Positions 35,365 through 43,140 of a stretch of 64,000 nt of DNA are shown here, piece after piece. The notes beneath the pieces are model-generated. The model was not told the DNA's origin. It made no database searches and worked only from the letters and a program-made list of their open reading frames with translations. A program made the translations under genes and the position numbers. Numbering within the stretch: the stretch's first letter is position 1; each line of letters starts with the position of its first letter. The DNA is taken from contig CP012155.1 of assembly GCA_001602415.1 (NCBI GenBank), forward strand, positions 2,288,223 to 2,352,222. The letters are read 5' to 3'. Origin of the DNA: Bacteroidetes bacterium UKL13-3. GTDB taxonomy: Bacteria > Bacteroidota > Bacteroidia > UKL13-3.

Positions 35365-35934
35365 ATGATTATCCACGAACAAACCATCCTTTCCGAAGAT
35401 CTTTTTGAGAAAAACTTCATTTGCAACCTCAGCAAATGCAAAGGTGCATGTTGTGTGGAAGGTGATCAGGGTGCACCCCTCAGTAAAGAAGAAATTGAGT
35501 TAATAGCCAATGATATTGAAGCCATTAAACCTTATCTTACGGATGCTTCAATACATGCCATTAACCAAAAAGGATTTTGGGAAACCGATCCTGAAGGAGA
35601 TTTGGTTACCACCTGCTTACCTTCGGGCGAATGCAATTTCTCGCGATATGAAAATGGAATTTTAAGTTGTGGCATGGAGCAAGCTTGGAAAGATGGTAAA
35701 ACAACTTTCCGCAAACCAATATCGTGCCACCTATACCCTATCCGAATTAAACAAGTTGGTGAATATGATGCATTAAATTACCACACTTGGGATGTGTGCA
35801 AACCTGCCTGCAAATTGGGCGATGAACATAAAGTGCCCGTTTATTCGTTTTTGAAAGATGCGCTTATTCGCAAATACGGTGAATCTTGGTATAATGAACT
35901 TGATGGGATTGCACAAGCCTTGCGTGAGGGGTAA
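35365..35934 (+). CDS. DUF3109 family cysteine-rich protein
   Basis: 189 residues, cytoplasmic. Conserved Cys clusters: FICNLSKCKGACCVEGDQGA near residue 18, TTCLPSGECNFS, LSCGMEQAW, CHLYPIRI (about 120) and WDVCKPACKLG. The spacing resembles YkgJ-like zinc or iron-sulfur proteins, and DUF3109 is predicted to bind a metal cluster; no reaction is known. It stands alone after tRNA-Leu with its own -7 box. Confidence 0.9.
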   Translation: MIIHEQTILSEDLFEKNFICNLSKCKGACCVEGDQGAPLSKEEIELIANDIEAIKPYLTDASIHAINQKGFWETDPEGDLVTTCLPSGECNFSRYENGILSCGMEQAWKDGKTTFRKPISCHLYPIRIKQVGEYDALNYHTWDVCKPACKLGDEHKVPVYSFLKDALIRKYGESWYNELDGIAQALREG

Positions 35935-36050
35935 CTTTATACAATCAATCAAACCATAAAAAGTCCTCTTCTCAGAAGACGTTCCGGAAGTGTATTGCTC
36001 AACTTCTATAAATAAACGCGCAAAAGCTCAATATCGGCCTCAATATTTCA

Positions 36051-36530
36051 TTAATGATGATGTCCGCCCGGACCGTGAACATGGCCATGAGCCAATTCCT
36101 CTTCGGTAGCTTCGCGAACGTCCAACAACTCTACATCAAAATTTAATTCTACACCTGCCAACGGATGGTTTCCATCAACAGTTACTGTTTCGGTACCAAT
36201 ATTGGTAATGGTAACGATAAAACGTTGCTCATCCGAACCTGCTTCAAACTGCATTCCTGGCTTTACTTCCTGTCCGCCAAATGCGCTTACCGGAATTTCC
36301 TGCACCATACGCTCATCGCGCACGCCATAACCTTTCTCGGGGCTGATTTTTAAGTTGAGTTTTTCACCTGTTGTTCTGCCATCCAATCCTTCTTCCATAC
36401 CTGGAATTAAATGACCCATTCCATGGATATAAGCTAGTGGTTCTCTTCCTGCACTCGAATCCAAAACAGTTCCATTGTTATCCGTTAACGTGTAGTGTAT
36501 CGATACCACTTTGTTTAAATCTACTTTCAT
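36051..36530 (-). CDS. slyD: FKBP-type peptidyl-prolyl isomerase, SlyD-like
   Basis: 159 residues. FKBP domain split by an insert-in-flap (IF) chaperone domain: VVSIHYTLTDNNGTVLDSS, PLAYIHGMGHLIPGMEEGLD, GEKLNLKISPEKGYG, then GNHPLAGVELNFDVELLDVR. The C-terminal His-rich tail (HGHVHGPGGHHH) binds nickel or other metals in SlyD. It catalyses prolyl isomerisation and folding in the cytoplasm. It has its own near-consensus promoter. Confidence 0.93.
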   Translation of the reverse strand: MKVDLNKVVSIHYTLTDNNGTVLDSSAGREPLAYIHGMGHLIPGMEEGLDGRTTGEKLNLKISPEKGYGVRDERMVQEIPVSAFGGQEVKPGMQFEAGSDEQRFIVTITNIGTETVTVDGNHPLAGVELNFDVELLDVREATEEELAHGHVHGPGGHHH

Positions 36531-36579
36531 ATTGTTTGTATTGTGGGATGCGTAAATCCCATTGATTATTAATTGGGCG

Positions 36580-36609
36580 CAAAGGTGTTATTACTTGGGA
36601 AATAAACAA
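36580..36609 (-). promoter_or_regulatory. Promoter of slyD
   Basis: On the minus strand TTG (36607-36609), exactly 19 nt, then CACCTTTG (36580-36587): one mismatch to TTG-N19-TAnnTTTG. It leaves a leader of about 43 nt before the ATG at 36530. Confidence 0.6.
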
Positions 36610-36636
36610 GCATGAAGTTAGAATATTGCGTTCGTA

Positions 36637-37182
36637 TTATTTACTTCCGTCCTGCTTTATCCATAACAAACGGGTTGTGTCAAATCCCGCATCCTGAGCA
36701 ATCTTAAGGTACTTTATTTTGATATCTTCGGGCAGTGAAGTGTTACGCGATAAAATCCATAAATAATCTCTGCTTTGACCAGCAACTAATGCGTATTGAT
36801 ATTCAGCATCCAGAGCAATAACATTGTAACCGGCATAAAACGGACCAAAGAAGGAAACTTTAAGCATGGCAACATCCTCTTTGCCTACAAACTTCGCTTT
36901 GCCTTCAGCCTTAACCCATTTACCTGTTTGAGTATTGTATCCTTGATTCAACACTTTAATAGAGCCGTCCTCATTTACAGAATATTCGGCAGTAGTATTG
37001 TTTAGGTTTTTTTCAAACCTAAAATCAAACCTGGCAATTTCATACCATTTGCCAAGGTATTTGTTCTTATCAAAAGATTTTACGGCAGTAACACCTTCGG
37101 GGATGGTATTGCATGACATGAATCCTATCAATAGCATTGTAATCATCCATAAATGAGTCGGTACTTTTTTATATTGTATCAT
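36637..37182 (-). CDS. blc: Lipocalin family lipoprotein (Blc-like)
   Basis: 181 residues. Lipobox LIGFMSC puts the mature protein on a membrane, as in E. coli Blc. The lipocalin core is SFDKNKYLGKWYEIARFDFR (Gly-x-Trp signature), NNTTAEYSVNEDGSIKVLNQ, KFVGKEDVAMLKVSFFGPFY and YALVAGQSRDYLWILSR. It binds fatty acids or lysophospholipids and is usually stress-induced. In some bacteria blc lies beside the photolyase/DUF2256/TIGR03643 cluster; here it is 8 kb away. Confidence 0.93.
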   Translation of the reverse strand: MIQYKKVPTHLWMITMLLIGFMSCNTIPEGVTAVKSFDKNKYLGKWYEIARFDFRFEKNLNNTTAEYSVNEDGSIKVLNQGYNTQTGKWVKAEGKAKFVGKEDVAMLKVSFFGPFYAGYNVIALDAEYQYALVAGQSRDYLWILSRNTSLPEDIKIKYLKIAQDAGFDTTRLLWIKQDGSK

Positions 37183-37238
37183 TACAAATAATAATTATTG
37201 CCAAAAATTGAATTCAATGATAGAGAATATTATTCATG

Positions 37239-39479
37239 CTACTTCACCAACTGCTGAGCATCTTCCCTGCTAACTTTAATTAACGGACTTGCTGCTTTAA
37301 TTTTATTCATCAACTCTTCCAATTGGTTCGTGTCAAAAACCTCTAATTCAATAGATCCTTCAAACATTCCCTCTTTAGAACCAACATGAATAGCATGCAT
37401 ATTAATTTGAAGTTGTTTAGAGATAATGTCGGTAATGGTACTAACAATGCCCACGCTATCAATTCCATTCAACTTAATATGTGTAATAAAAGCTCTTGAT
37501 TTACTTGCAGTGTTAGCCCATTTAGATCGAATAATACGATATCCGTAATTACTCATTAAACCTATTGCATTGGGGCAATTGGTGCGGTGAATTTTTACGC
37601 CCTCACCCACTGTAACAAATCCAAAAATATCATCACCTGGAATAGGATTACAACATTTTGCAAATGAATACGGCATATCAATGTCATCACCCAACACAAC
37701 TGCATCGGAGGCTATGTTTGGATTGGGTTTAGATGAAGAGTTGGCTCTTGCTACCCTAGCTTCGGCTGTTTGTGAAATACGTTGCTGTTTTACCTGCTCC
37801 AGTATTTTTTCAATATCAAGTTCCTTCTTATCTATCTTCTCATTGGCTACTCTGTAATATAACTCAGCAATGGTTGGCAACTTAAAGTAGATCATTAAAT
37901 CAGTAAGTGCTTCGCTGGTAAACGGAATTTTATTTTGCGCAAATTTACGTTCTATAATTTCCTTACCCATTGAAGATGCTCGAAGTTTCTCGTGCTTAAA
38001 CCAATCACGTATTTTCGATTTAGCTTTAGCAGTAGCCACAAATTCCAACCACTCCTCTTTGGGTGTTTGTTTAGTGGATGTTAGAATTTCAACCTGATCT
38101 CCATTGGTAAGCTTAAAATTCAACGGTACCAATTTATTATTAACCTTTCCGCCAATACACTTTGAACCCAACTCCGAGTGTAAATCAAACGCAAAATCTA
38201 GTATGGTAGCATTGGTTGGTAATTTGCGTAAATCACCTTTGGGCGTAAACACAAAAATTTCATCCGAAAATAAATTGAGTTTAAAATCATCCAAAAAGTC
38301 GAGGGCATTGGAATCTGCATTTTCTAAAATTTCACGAACCCTCGCCAGCCATTCCTCCAATCCGTCACCACTTTGCTGTGCCGCATCTTTATCCTTGTAC
38401 TTCCAATGCGCTGCGTATCCTTTCTCGGCAATCTCATCCATACGGCTGGTACGAATCTGTACTTCTACCCACTTACCTTGAGGCCCCATCACCGTGGTGT
38501 GCAGCGATTCATATCCGTTTCCTTTGGGGGTTGAAACCCAATCGCGCAAGCGGTCGGGATTCGGGCGGTAAAAATCCGTAATGATGGAATAAGCCCTCCA
38601 ACAATCTGATTTTTCATGTTCAACCTCACTGTCTAAAATGATACGAATAGCAAACAAATCATACACCTCTTCAAAAGGGATGTTTTGTTTTTTCATTTTG
38701 GTAAGAATAGAATGGATAGATTTGGGCCTTCCCTTAATTTCAAACGTAAAACCAGCTTCACTGAGCGAGGATGTTATTGGTTCGATAAACAGTTTAATGT
38801 AACGATTGCGTTGTGTTTTGGTTTCCTGTAATTTATCCTTAACAAAAATATAATTATCTGGCTCTAGGTATTTGGTTGCCAAATCCTCTAGCTCAGTTTT
38901 AATGGCATACAAACCTAAACGATGAGCAAGCGGTGCATAAACATATTGGGTTTCGGAGGCTATTTTCAACTGCGATTTAGGACTCATTGAATCCAACGTA
39001 CGCATGTTATGCAAACGGTCGGCCAGTTTAATCAATATCACTCGCACATCATCGCTGAGGGTGAGCAACATTTTACGGAAGTTTTCGGCCTGCATCGATT
39101 TATCCTGCTGATCGAACACGCCCGAAATTTTGGTGAGCCCGTCAATAATTACGGAAACTTTTTCGCCAAACTGCATCCGAATATCCGCCAACGAAATTTC
39201 GGTATCCTCTACCACATCGTGCAGCAAAGCACAAACAATAGAAGTAGTTCCTAAACCAACTTCCTCGGCACAAATTTGTGCAACGGCTAACGGATGAAAA
39301 ATGTATGGTTCACCCGATTTTCTGCGCATATTCTTGTGGGCATCTAACGAAAGATTAAAAGCCTCACGAATAACTTTTTTATCCCCTTTTTCGAGATTTC
39401 TTTTTGATGCCTTTAGTAGACTTCGGTATGCTTTTACAATCTCCTTATTTTCGAGTTCTGCTTCGGTAAGCGCGTTCAT
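37239..39479 (-). CDS. spoT: Bifunctional (p)ppGpp synthetase/hydrolase
   Basis: 746 residues, full-length RelA/SpoT homologue. The HD hydrolase domain is intact (IFHPLAVAQICAEE with His62, ALLHDVVEDTEI with His87-Asp88). The synthetase domain has RPKSIHSILTKMKKQ, FAIRIILDSE and GYESLHTTVMGPQGKWVEVQ. TGS (IFVFTPKGDLRKLPTNATIL), a zinc-finger/RIS region (AKCCNPIPGDDIFGFV, HRTNCPNA) and a C-terminal ACT domain follow. It should both make and degrade the stringent-response alarmone. A promoter lies 20 nt upstream, divergent from the tRNA-Leu array promoter. Confidence 0.96.
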   Translation of the reverse strand: MNALTEAELENKEIVKAYRSLLKASKRNLEKGDKKVIREAFNLSLDAHKNMRRKSGEPYIFHPLAVAQICAEEVGLGTTSIVCALLHDVVEDTEISLADIRMQFGEKVSVIIDGLTKISGVFDQQDKSMQAENFRKMLLTLSDDVRVILIKLADRLHNMRTLDSMSPKSQLKIASETQYVYAPLAHRLGLYAIKTELEDLATKYLEPDNYIFVKDKLQETKTQRNRYIKLFIEPITSSLSEAGFTFEIKGRPKSIHSILTKMKKQNIPFEEVYDLFAIRIILDSEVEHEKSDCWRAYSIITDFYRPNPDRLRDWVSTPKGNGYESLHTTVMGPQGKWVEVQIRTSRMDEIAEKGYAAHWKYKDKDAAQQSGDGLEEWLARVREILENADSNALDFLDDFKLNLFSDEIFVFTPKGDLRKLPTNATILDFAFDLHSELGSKCIGGKVNNKLVPLNFKLTNGDQVEILTSTKQTPKEEWLEFVATAKAKSKIRDWFKHEKLRASSMGKEIIERKFAQNKIPFTSEALTDLMIYFKLPTIAELYYRVANEKIDKKELDIEKILEQVKQQRISQTAEARVARANSSSKPNPNIASDAVVLGDDIDMPYSFAKCCNPIPGDDIFGFVTVGEGVKIHRTNCPNAIGLMSNYGYRIIRSKWANTASKSRAFITHIKLNGIDSVGIVSTITDIISKQLQINMHAIHVGSKEGMFEGSIELEVFDTNQLEELMNKIKAASPLIKVSREDAQQLVK

Positions 39480-39498
39480 ATATTAGTATCTCCTCGAG

Positions 39499-39531
39499 CA
39501 AAAATAACTTTTTCCAACCCAATGGCAGCAA
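39499..39531 (-). promoter_or_regulatory. Candidate promoter of spoT
   Basis: On the minus strand TTG (39529-39531), a 22-nt spacer and TATTTTTG (39499-39506), 19 nt before the spoT ATG. The spacer is at the long end of the range. Confidence 0.5.
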
Positions 39532-39591
39532 TCGTTTACAGCTATTTACCAATTATTTTCAACCTGATTGTGAGGAGATTTTTTACTTTTT

Positions 39592-39621
39592 TTGTGTTTT
39601 ATAAAAAAAGGCATACATTTG
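39592..39621 (+). promoter_or_regulatory. Consensus promoter driving the repeat array and tRNA-Leu(UAG)
   Basis: TTG (39592-39594), exactly 19 nt, TACATTTG (39614-39621): full match to the Bacteroidota consensus. The first 99-bp unit starts 11 bases after the -7 box, about where a tRNA 5' end would be expected. The intact tRNA starts 704 nt downstream. Confidence 0.8.
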
Positions 39622-39632
39622 CCGTCCCTTAA

Positions 39633-40325
39633 GCGCATGTGGCGTAATTGGTTCCCGATAGCTATCGGGAGTGCCAAACTTAGGATAACCAATTTATCCT
39701 ATTTATTCGCTACCTGCAATGAGAAAATAATGCGCATGTGGCGTAATTGGTTCCCGATAGCTATCGGGAGTGCCAAACTTAGGATAACCAATTTATCCTA
39801 TTTATTCGCTACCTGCAATGAGAAAATAATGCGCATGTGGCGTAATTGGTTCCCGATAGCTATCGGGAGTGCCAAACTTAGGATAACCAATTTATCCTAT
39901 TTATTCGCTACCTGCAATGAGAAAATAATGCGCATGTGGCGTAATTGGTTCCCGATAGCTATCGGGAGTGCCAAACTTAGGATAACCAATTTATCCTATT
40001 TATTCGCTACCTGCAATGAGAAAATAATGCGCATGTGGCGTAATTGGTTCCCGATAGCTATCGGGAGTGCCAAACTTAGGATAACCAATTTATCCTATTT
40101 ATTCGCTACCTGCAATGAGAAAATAATGCGCATGTGGCGTAATTGGTTCCCGATAGCTATCGGGAGTGCCAAACTTAGGATAACCAATTTATCCTATTTA
40201 TTCGCTACCTGCAATGAGAAAATAATGCGCATGTGGCGTAATTGGTTCCCGATAGCTATCGGGAGTGCCAAACTTAGGATAACCAATTTATCCTATTTAT
40301 TCGCTACCTGCAATGAGAAAATAAT
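39633..40325 (+). repeat. Seven identical 99-bp tandem repeats built on a tRNA-Leu 5' part
   Basis: Units start at 39633, 39732, 39831, 39930, 40029, 40128 and 40227; I see no difference between copies. In each unit, bases 1-20 equal bases 1-20 of the tRNA that follows. Bases 21-38 are the palindrome TCCCGATAGCTATCGGGA. Bases 39-54 equal tRNA bases 25-40 with one mismatch, including the TAG anticodon. Bases 50-68 form a second hairpin (AGGATAA/TTATCCT), and bases 69-99 are AT-rich filler without tRNA similarity. No unit has a T arm or 3' acceptor strand, so none can be a tRNA. Because 99 is divisible by three, one frame stays open throughout as a 33-residue repeat, but nothing suggests it is translated. 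Confidence 0.95.
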
Positions 40326-40407
40326 GCGCATGTGGCGTAATTGGTAGCCGTGCCAGACTTAGGATCTGGTGCCGAAAGGCGTGGGGGTTCGAGTCCCTCC
40401 ATGCGCA
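40326..40407 (+). tRNA. tRNA-Leu (anticodon UAG)
   Basis: 82 nt. Acceptor GCGCATG pairs with CATGCGC, discriminator A. D arm GGCGTAATTGGTAGCC, anticodon stem CCAGA/TCTGG with loop CTTAGGA (anticodon TAG), variable arm TGCCGAAAGGCG, and T arm with GGTTCGAGTCC. Intact and probably functional. It is reached by the promoter at 39592 only after the 693-nt array. Confidence 0.95.
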
Positions 40408-40422
40408 CTTAATGTAAAACAA

Positions 40423-40455
40423 AAAATAAGACTGATTCGTCAGTCTTATTTTATT
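40423..40455 (+). terminator. Terminator between tRNA-Leu(UAG) and tig
   Basis: A 13-bp stem (AAAATAAGACTGA with TCAGTCTTATTTT) closed by a stable TTCG tetraloop, followed by T-rich DNA. The trigger factor ATG is only 18 nt beyond, so the tig promoter must overlap the tRNA or its terminator, or tig depends on read-through. Confidence 0.85.
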
Positions 40456-40473
40456 TTAAAGCAAAACAGAACA

Positions 40474-41859
40474 ATGAACGTAACAATTGAAAAGAAAGAT
40501 GCATTAAACGCAACAATTGCGGTAAACATTAGCAGTGCAGATTACGCTCCCGAAATTGATCAAAAGCTTAAAGCTTATCAAAAAAAATCAAATATCCCTG
40601 GTTTTCGTCCGGGTGCGGCTCCAAAATCAATGATTGAAAAAATGTTTGGAACAAGTGTATTGCTTGAAGCCGTTAATGCTGCAGCATCTAAAGGTTTGTT
40701 CGATTACATCGACTCAGAAAAATTAAACATTCTTGGTCAGCCTGTTTTAACAGACGATAGCAAAATTGATGAGTTAAATAAAACTGCTGATTATACTTTC
40801 AAGTTTGATATTGGTTTGGCTCCTCAGTTTGATTTAAATGTATCAGATAAAGACACTTTTACCCGTTACGAAGTTACGATTGATGACGCCATGCTAATGG
40901 ATGAAATTGAGCGTATGCAAAGACGTTTCGGAACCCTTACCGATGAAGAAGTAGTTGGCGATAACGATATCGTTTACACCAAAATGAGCGAATTGGATGA
41001 AAACGGCAATGCGATTGAAGGTGGCGTAAACAATGATTCGGTTCCAGTATTAATTTCTTCTATAAAAAATGATGCCATCAAAAACGAGTTGATGGGTGCA
41101 TCTAAAGGAAAAGAAGTAGATGTAAATGTTTTTGATTTGTTTGATAACAACGAAACAGAAATTTCACACGCGTTAAACATCAACAAATTAACCGTTGCCG
41201 ATATCAGCAAAAACTTTAAGTTGGTTATTAACGAAATTAAGCGTAACGGCTTGGCTGAAATCAACAAGGATTTGTTTGACAAAGCATACAGCGATGGAAG
41301 CGTAAATACGATTGAAGAATTAAAAGATCGTATTAAAACTGAATTGCAAGCATACTTTGGCGGACAAGCAGATCACTTGTTTGAGCATGAGTTAACGGAT
41401 AGTTTAGTAGCTAAACAAAATATCCAGCTGCCGGATGCATTCTTAAAACGTTGGTTAATCGATAGACATGCCGATAAATTTAACACCGAGAATGTTGACC
41501 AAAACTACGAGAACGAAGCACAATACTTACGTAACCATTTGTTCGAAGAAAAGGTATTGAGCAGTGCAGGTGTGAAAGTAGAAGAAGCGGATATTAAAGC
41601 TGCTGCTATGAACTACACACGTGGTATGTTCGGAGCATACGGTAACACAGGATTCAACGATGAAATGTTGGAAAGCATTGTAGGTCCAAGCCTGGCAAAA
41701 GAAGACTACCGTTCCAAAATGATTAACCTTGCCGTATCGCAAAAAGTACGTGAAGTGTTGAAATCAAAAGTTTCGGTAAATACACAACAAGTAACTTCAG
41801 AGGAGTTTTTCAAAATTGTGGCTGAACACAACGAAAAACACCATGCACACAATCACTAA
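40474..41859 (+). CDS. tig: Trigger factor
   Basis: 461 residues from ATG 40474; the longer in-frame reading runs back through the tRNA and is rejected. Ribosome-bound chaperone at the exit tunnel. The N-terminal ribosome-binding domain contains NIPGFRPGAAPKSMIEKMFG, the equivalent of the GFRxGKxP signature. The PPIase-like middle is degenerate, as usual in Bacteroidota, and the C-terminal helical arms end in a His-rich tail (EHNEKHHAHNH). It lies far from clpPX in this genome (16 kb), unlike many bacteria. Expression may be tied to the tRNA-Leu unit upstream. Confidence 0.93.
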   Translation: MNVTIEKKDALNATIAVNISSADYAPEIDQKLKAYQKKSNIPGFRPGAAPKSMIEKMFGTSVLLEAVNAAASKGLFDYIDSEKLNILGQPVLTDDSKIDELNKTADYTFKFDIGLAPQFDLNVSDKDTFTRYEVTIDDAMLMDEIERMQRRFGTLTDEEVVGDNDIVYTKMSELDENGNAIEGGVNNDSVPVLISSIKNDAIKNELMGASKGKEVDVNVFDLFDNNETEISHALNINKLTVADISKNFKLVINEIKRNGLAEINKDLFDKAYSDGSVNTIEELKDRIKTELQAYFGGQADHLFEHELTDSLVAKQNIQLPDAFLKRWLIDRHADKFNTENVDQNYENEAQYLRNHLFEEKVLSSAGVKVEEADIKAAAMNYTRGMFGAYGNTGFNDEMLESIVGPSLAKEDYRSKMINLAVSQKVREVLKSKVSVNTQQVTSEEFFKIVAEHNEKHHAHNH

Positions 41860-41884
41860 GATTTTTTAGTGTAGATATTTTAAG

Positions 41885-41920
41885 AAGCCTCATCTGTCAA
41901 TTGACGGATGGGGCTTTTTT
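41885..41920 (+). terminator. Terminator of tig
   Basis: Long inverted repeat (AAGCCTCATCTGTCAA with TTGACGGATGGGGCTT, two G-T pairs) followed by TTTT, 25 nt after the tig stop. Confidence 0.8.
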
Positions 41921-41947
41921 GTGTTATTAGATTTACTGTTGTTTATT

Positions 41948-42588
41948 TCAACAATCACTCTCAATTCCATACTTTAAAAGATCTTCTCCCATACTAGTCA
42001 ACTTATAAGGACGATTAATTCCCATTTGATCAATAACGGCTAGATAGATTAATCCATAACTTAATAAACACTCACTTTCGTTACCTCTGAATTGTTTACT
42101 ATCTCTATATTCACTGAGCTTAAACAAGTCATGCACATAGGACTTCTCTAATACGTTTGCCAAACGTAAAAATTATCCATATCAATTTTATTAAGTACTT
42201 TCGCTTGAAGCAGTCTAGCTAATATCTTAGGCTTTTCCATATGATCAAACCTTTCCAATAGCATTAATAAGGTTTCTCCCGCACGCTGTCCATAACTTGG
42301 ATTATTTAAATCTTCAATAAATCTCATTCGAGCATTAGACGAAATATCCTTTATACCTAGTAAAAATAGGTATATCTTTTTTGTGAAATACTGTTCACGA
42401 ATTCCAATGCCAGCCTTTGCAAATTTGTAAATGGCTCCAATGATTGGAATATTCTTGATTACACCCTCTTCCATCATAACATCTATAAAAGACTCGCCAA
42501 GATCACTTGACAACTCAATCAATTTTTCACTTGTAACAGAATTAATAAGTTCAACTTCAATGTTATTTGAATTGTGCTCCGTGTTCAT
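41948..42588 (-). pseudogene. Unknown accessory protein gene, frameshifted
   Basis: About 213 residues in two frames. The first part (ATG 42588, MNTEHNSNNIEVELINSV) contains VIKNIPIIGAIYKFAKAGIG and IREQYFTKKIYLFLLGI, then a helical region to DMDNF. At the A-run 42168-42172 one missing base breaks the frame. Adding it gives DNFLRLANVLEKSYVHDLFK, which continues smoothly into the second part, a winged-helix-like tail (INRPYKLTSMGEDLLKYG) ending at 41948. The IPIIGxIYKFxKxxxxIREQ pattern occurs in scattered bacterial proteins of unknown function. It lies alone between tig and dtd. Sequencing error or true loss cannot be told apart. Confidence 0.65.
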
Positions 42589-42687
42589 TATCAATTTTTT
42601 TATATTAAGAAGAATTGTCCAGTTCAACGATATACTACCCAATGTTATAGATTGTGTATCGAATTGAGTAAACATTCCTTCAGCAAT

Positions 42688-43140
42688 TTATTCCTTATCC
42701 TTCGAATCCATCACAATCGTAACAGGACCATCATTCACCAGCGCTACTTTCATATCCGCTCCAAAAATTCCAGTTTGAATGGGTTTGCCTAAATCATTCT
42801 GTAATTGCTGAATCATCTGTTCGTATATGGGAATAGCAATATCAGGCCTGGCTGCTTTGATGTAGGATGGGCGATTACCTTTTTTGGTAGACGCATATAA
42901 GGTAAATTGACTAATCAATAATATATCTGCACCACAATCTTTTACCGATACATTCATAACACCTGCTTCATCGTTGAAGATCCGCAGGTTCACTATTTTT
43001 CCACTCAACCATTCCACATCTTCGTTGGTGTCGGCTTCTTCAATTCCTAGCAATATCATCAATCCGTTACCAATCGCTCCCTTCACGTTTCCTTCGATGG
43101 TTACGGAAGCTTCGCTCACCCGTTGTATTACTGCACGCAT
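42688..43140 (-). CDS. dtd: D-aminoacyl-tRNA deacylase
   Basis: 150 residues from ATG 43140 ([17 protein letters not shown]). It frees tRNAs mischarged with D-amino acids or glycine. Motifs are [40 protein letters not shown] (SQFTL active-site motif) and the closing [18 protein letters not shown] with the Gly-cisPro-like region replaced by NDGPVT as usual. The start codon shares bases with the rsgA stop (TAATG), so translation is coupled. An earlier ATG at 43260 would lie inside rsgA and is rejected. Confidence 0.96.
   Translation of the reverse strand: MRAVIQRVSEASVTIEGNVKGAIGNGLMILLGIEEADTNEDVEWLSGKIVNLRIFNDEAGVMNVSVKDCGADILLISQFTLYASTKKGNRPSYIKAARPDIAIPIYEQMIQQLQNDLGKPIQTGIFGADMKVALVNDGPVTIVMDSKDKE

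Noticed and set aside
39633-40325. CRISPR-like array
   Set aside because: The whole 99-bp unit is repeated without variable spacers, and no cas gene is in the window.
39592-40347. A 251-codon open frame with seven 33-residue repeats, over the tandem array
   Set aside because: It exists only because the 99-bp unit is divisible by three and lacks stops in that frame. The sequence is explained by tRNA-Leu pieces and hairpins, and the frame runs into the functional tRNA.
40326-40407. Phage or island attachment site at tRNA-Leu(UAG)
   Set aside because: The copies hold the 5' part of the tRNA rather than the usual 3' end, and no integrase or foreign gene block lies on either side.
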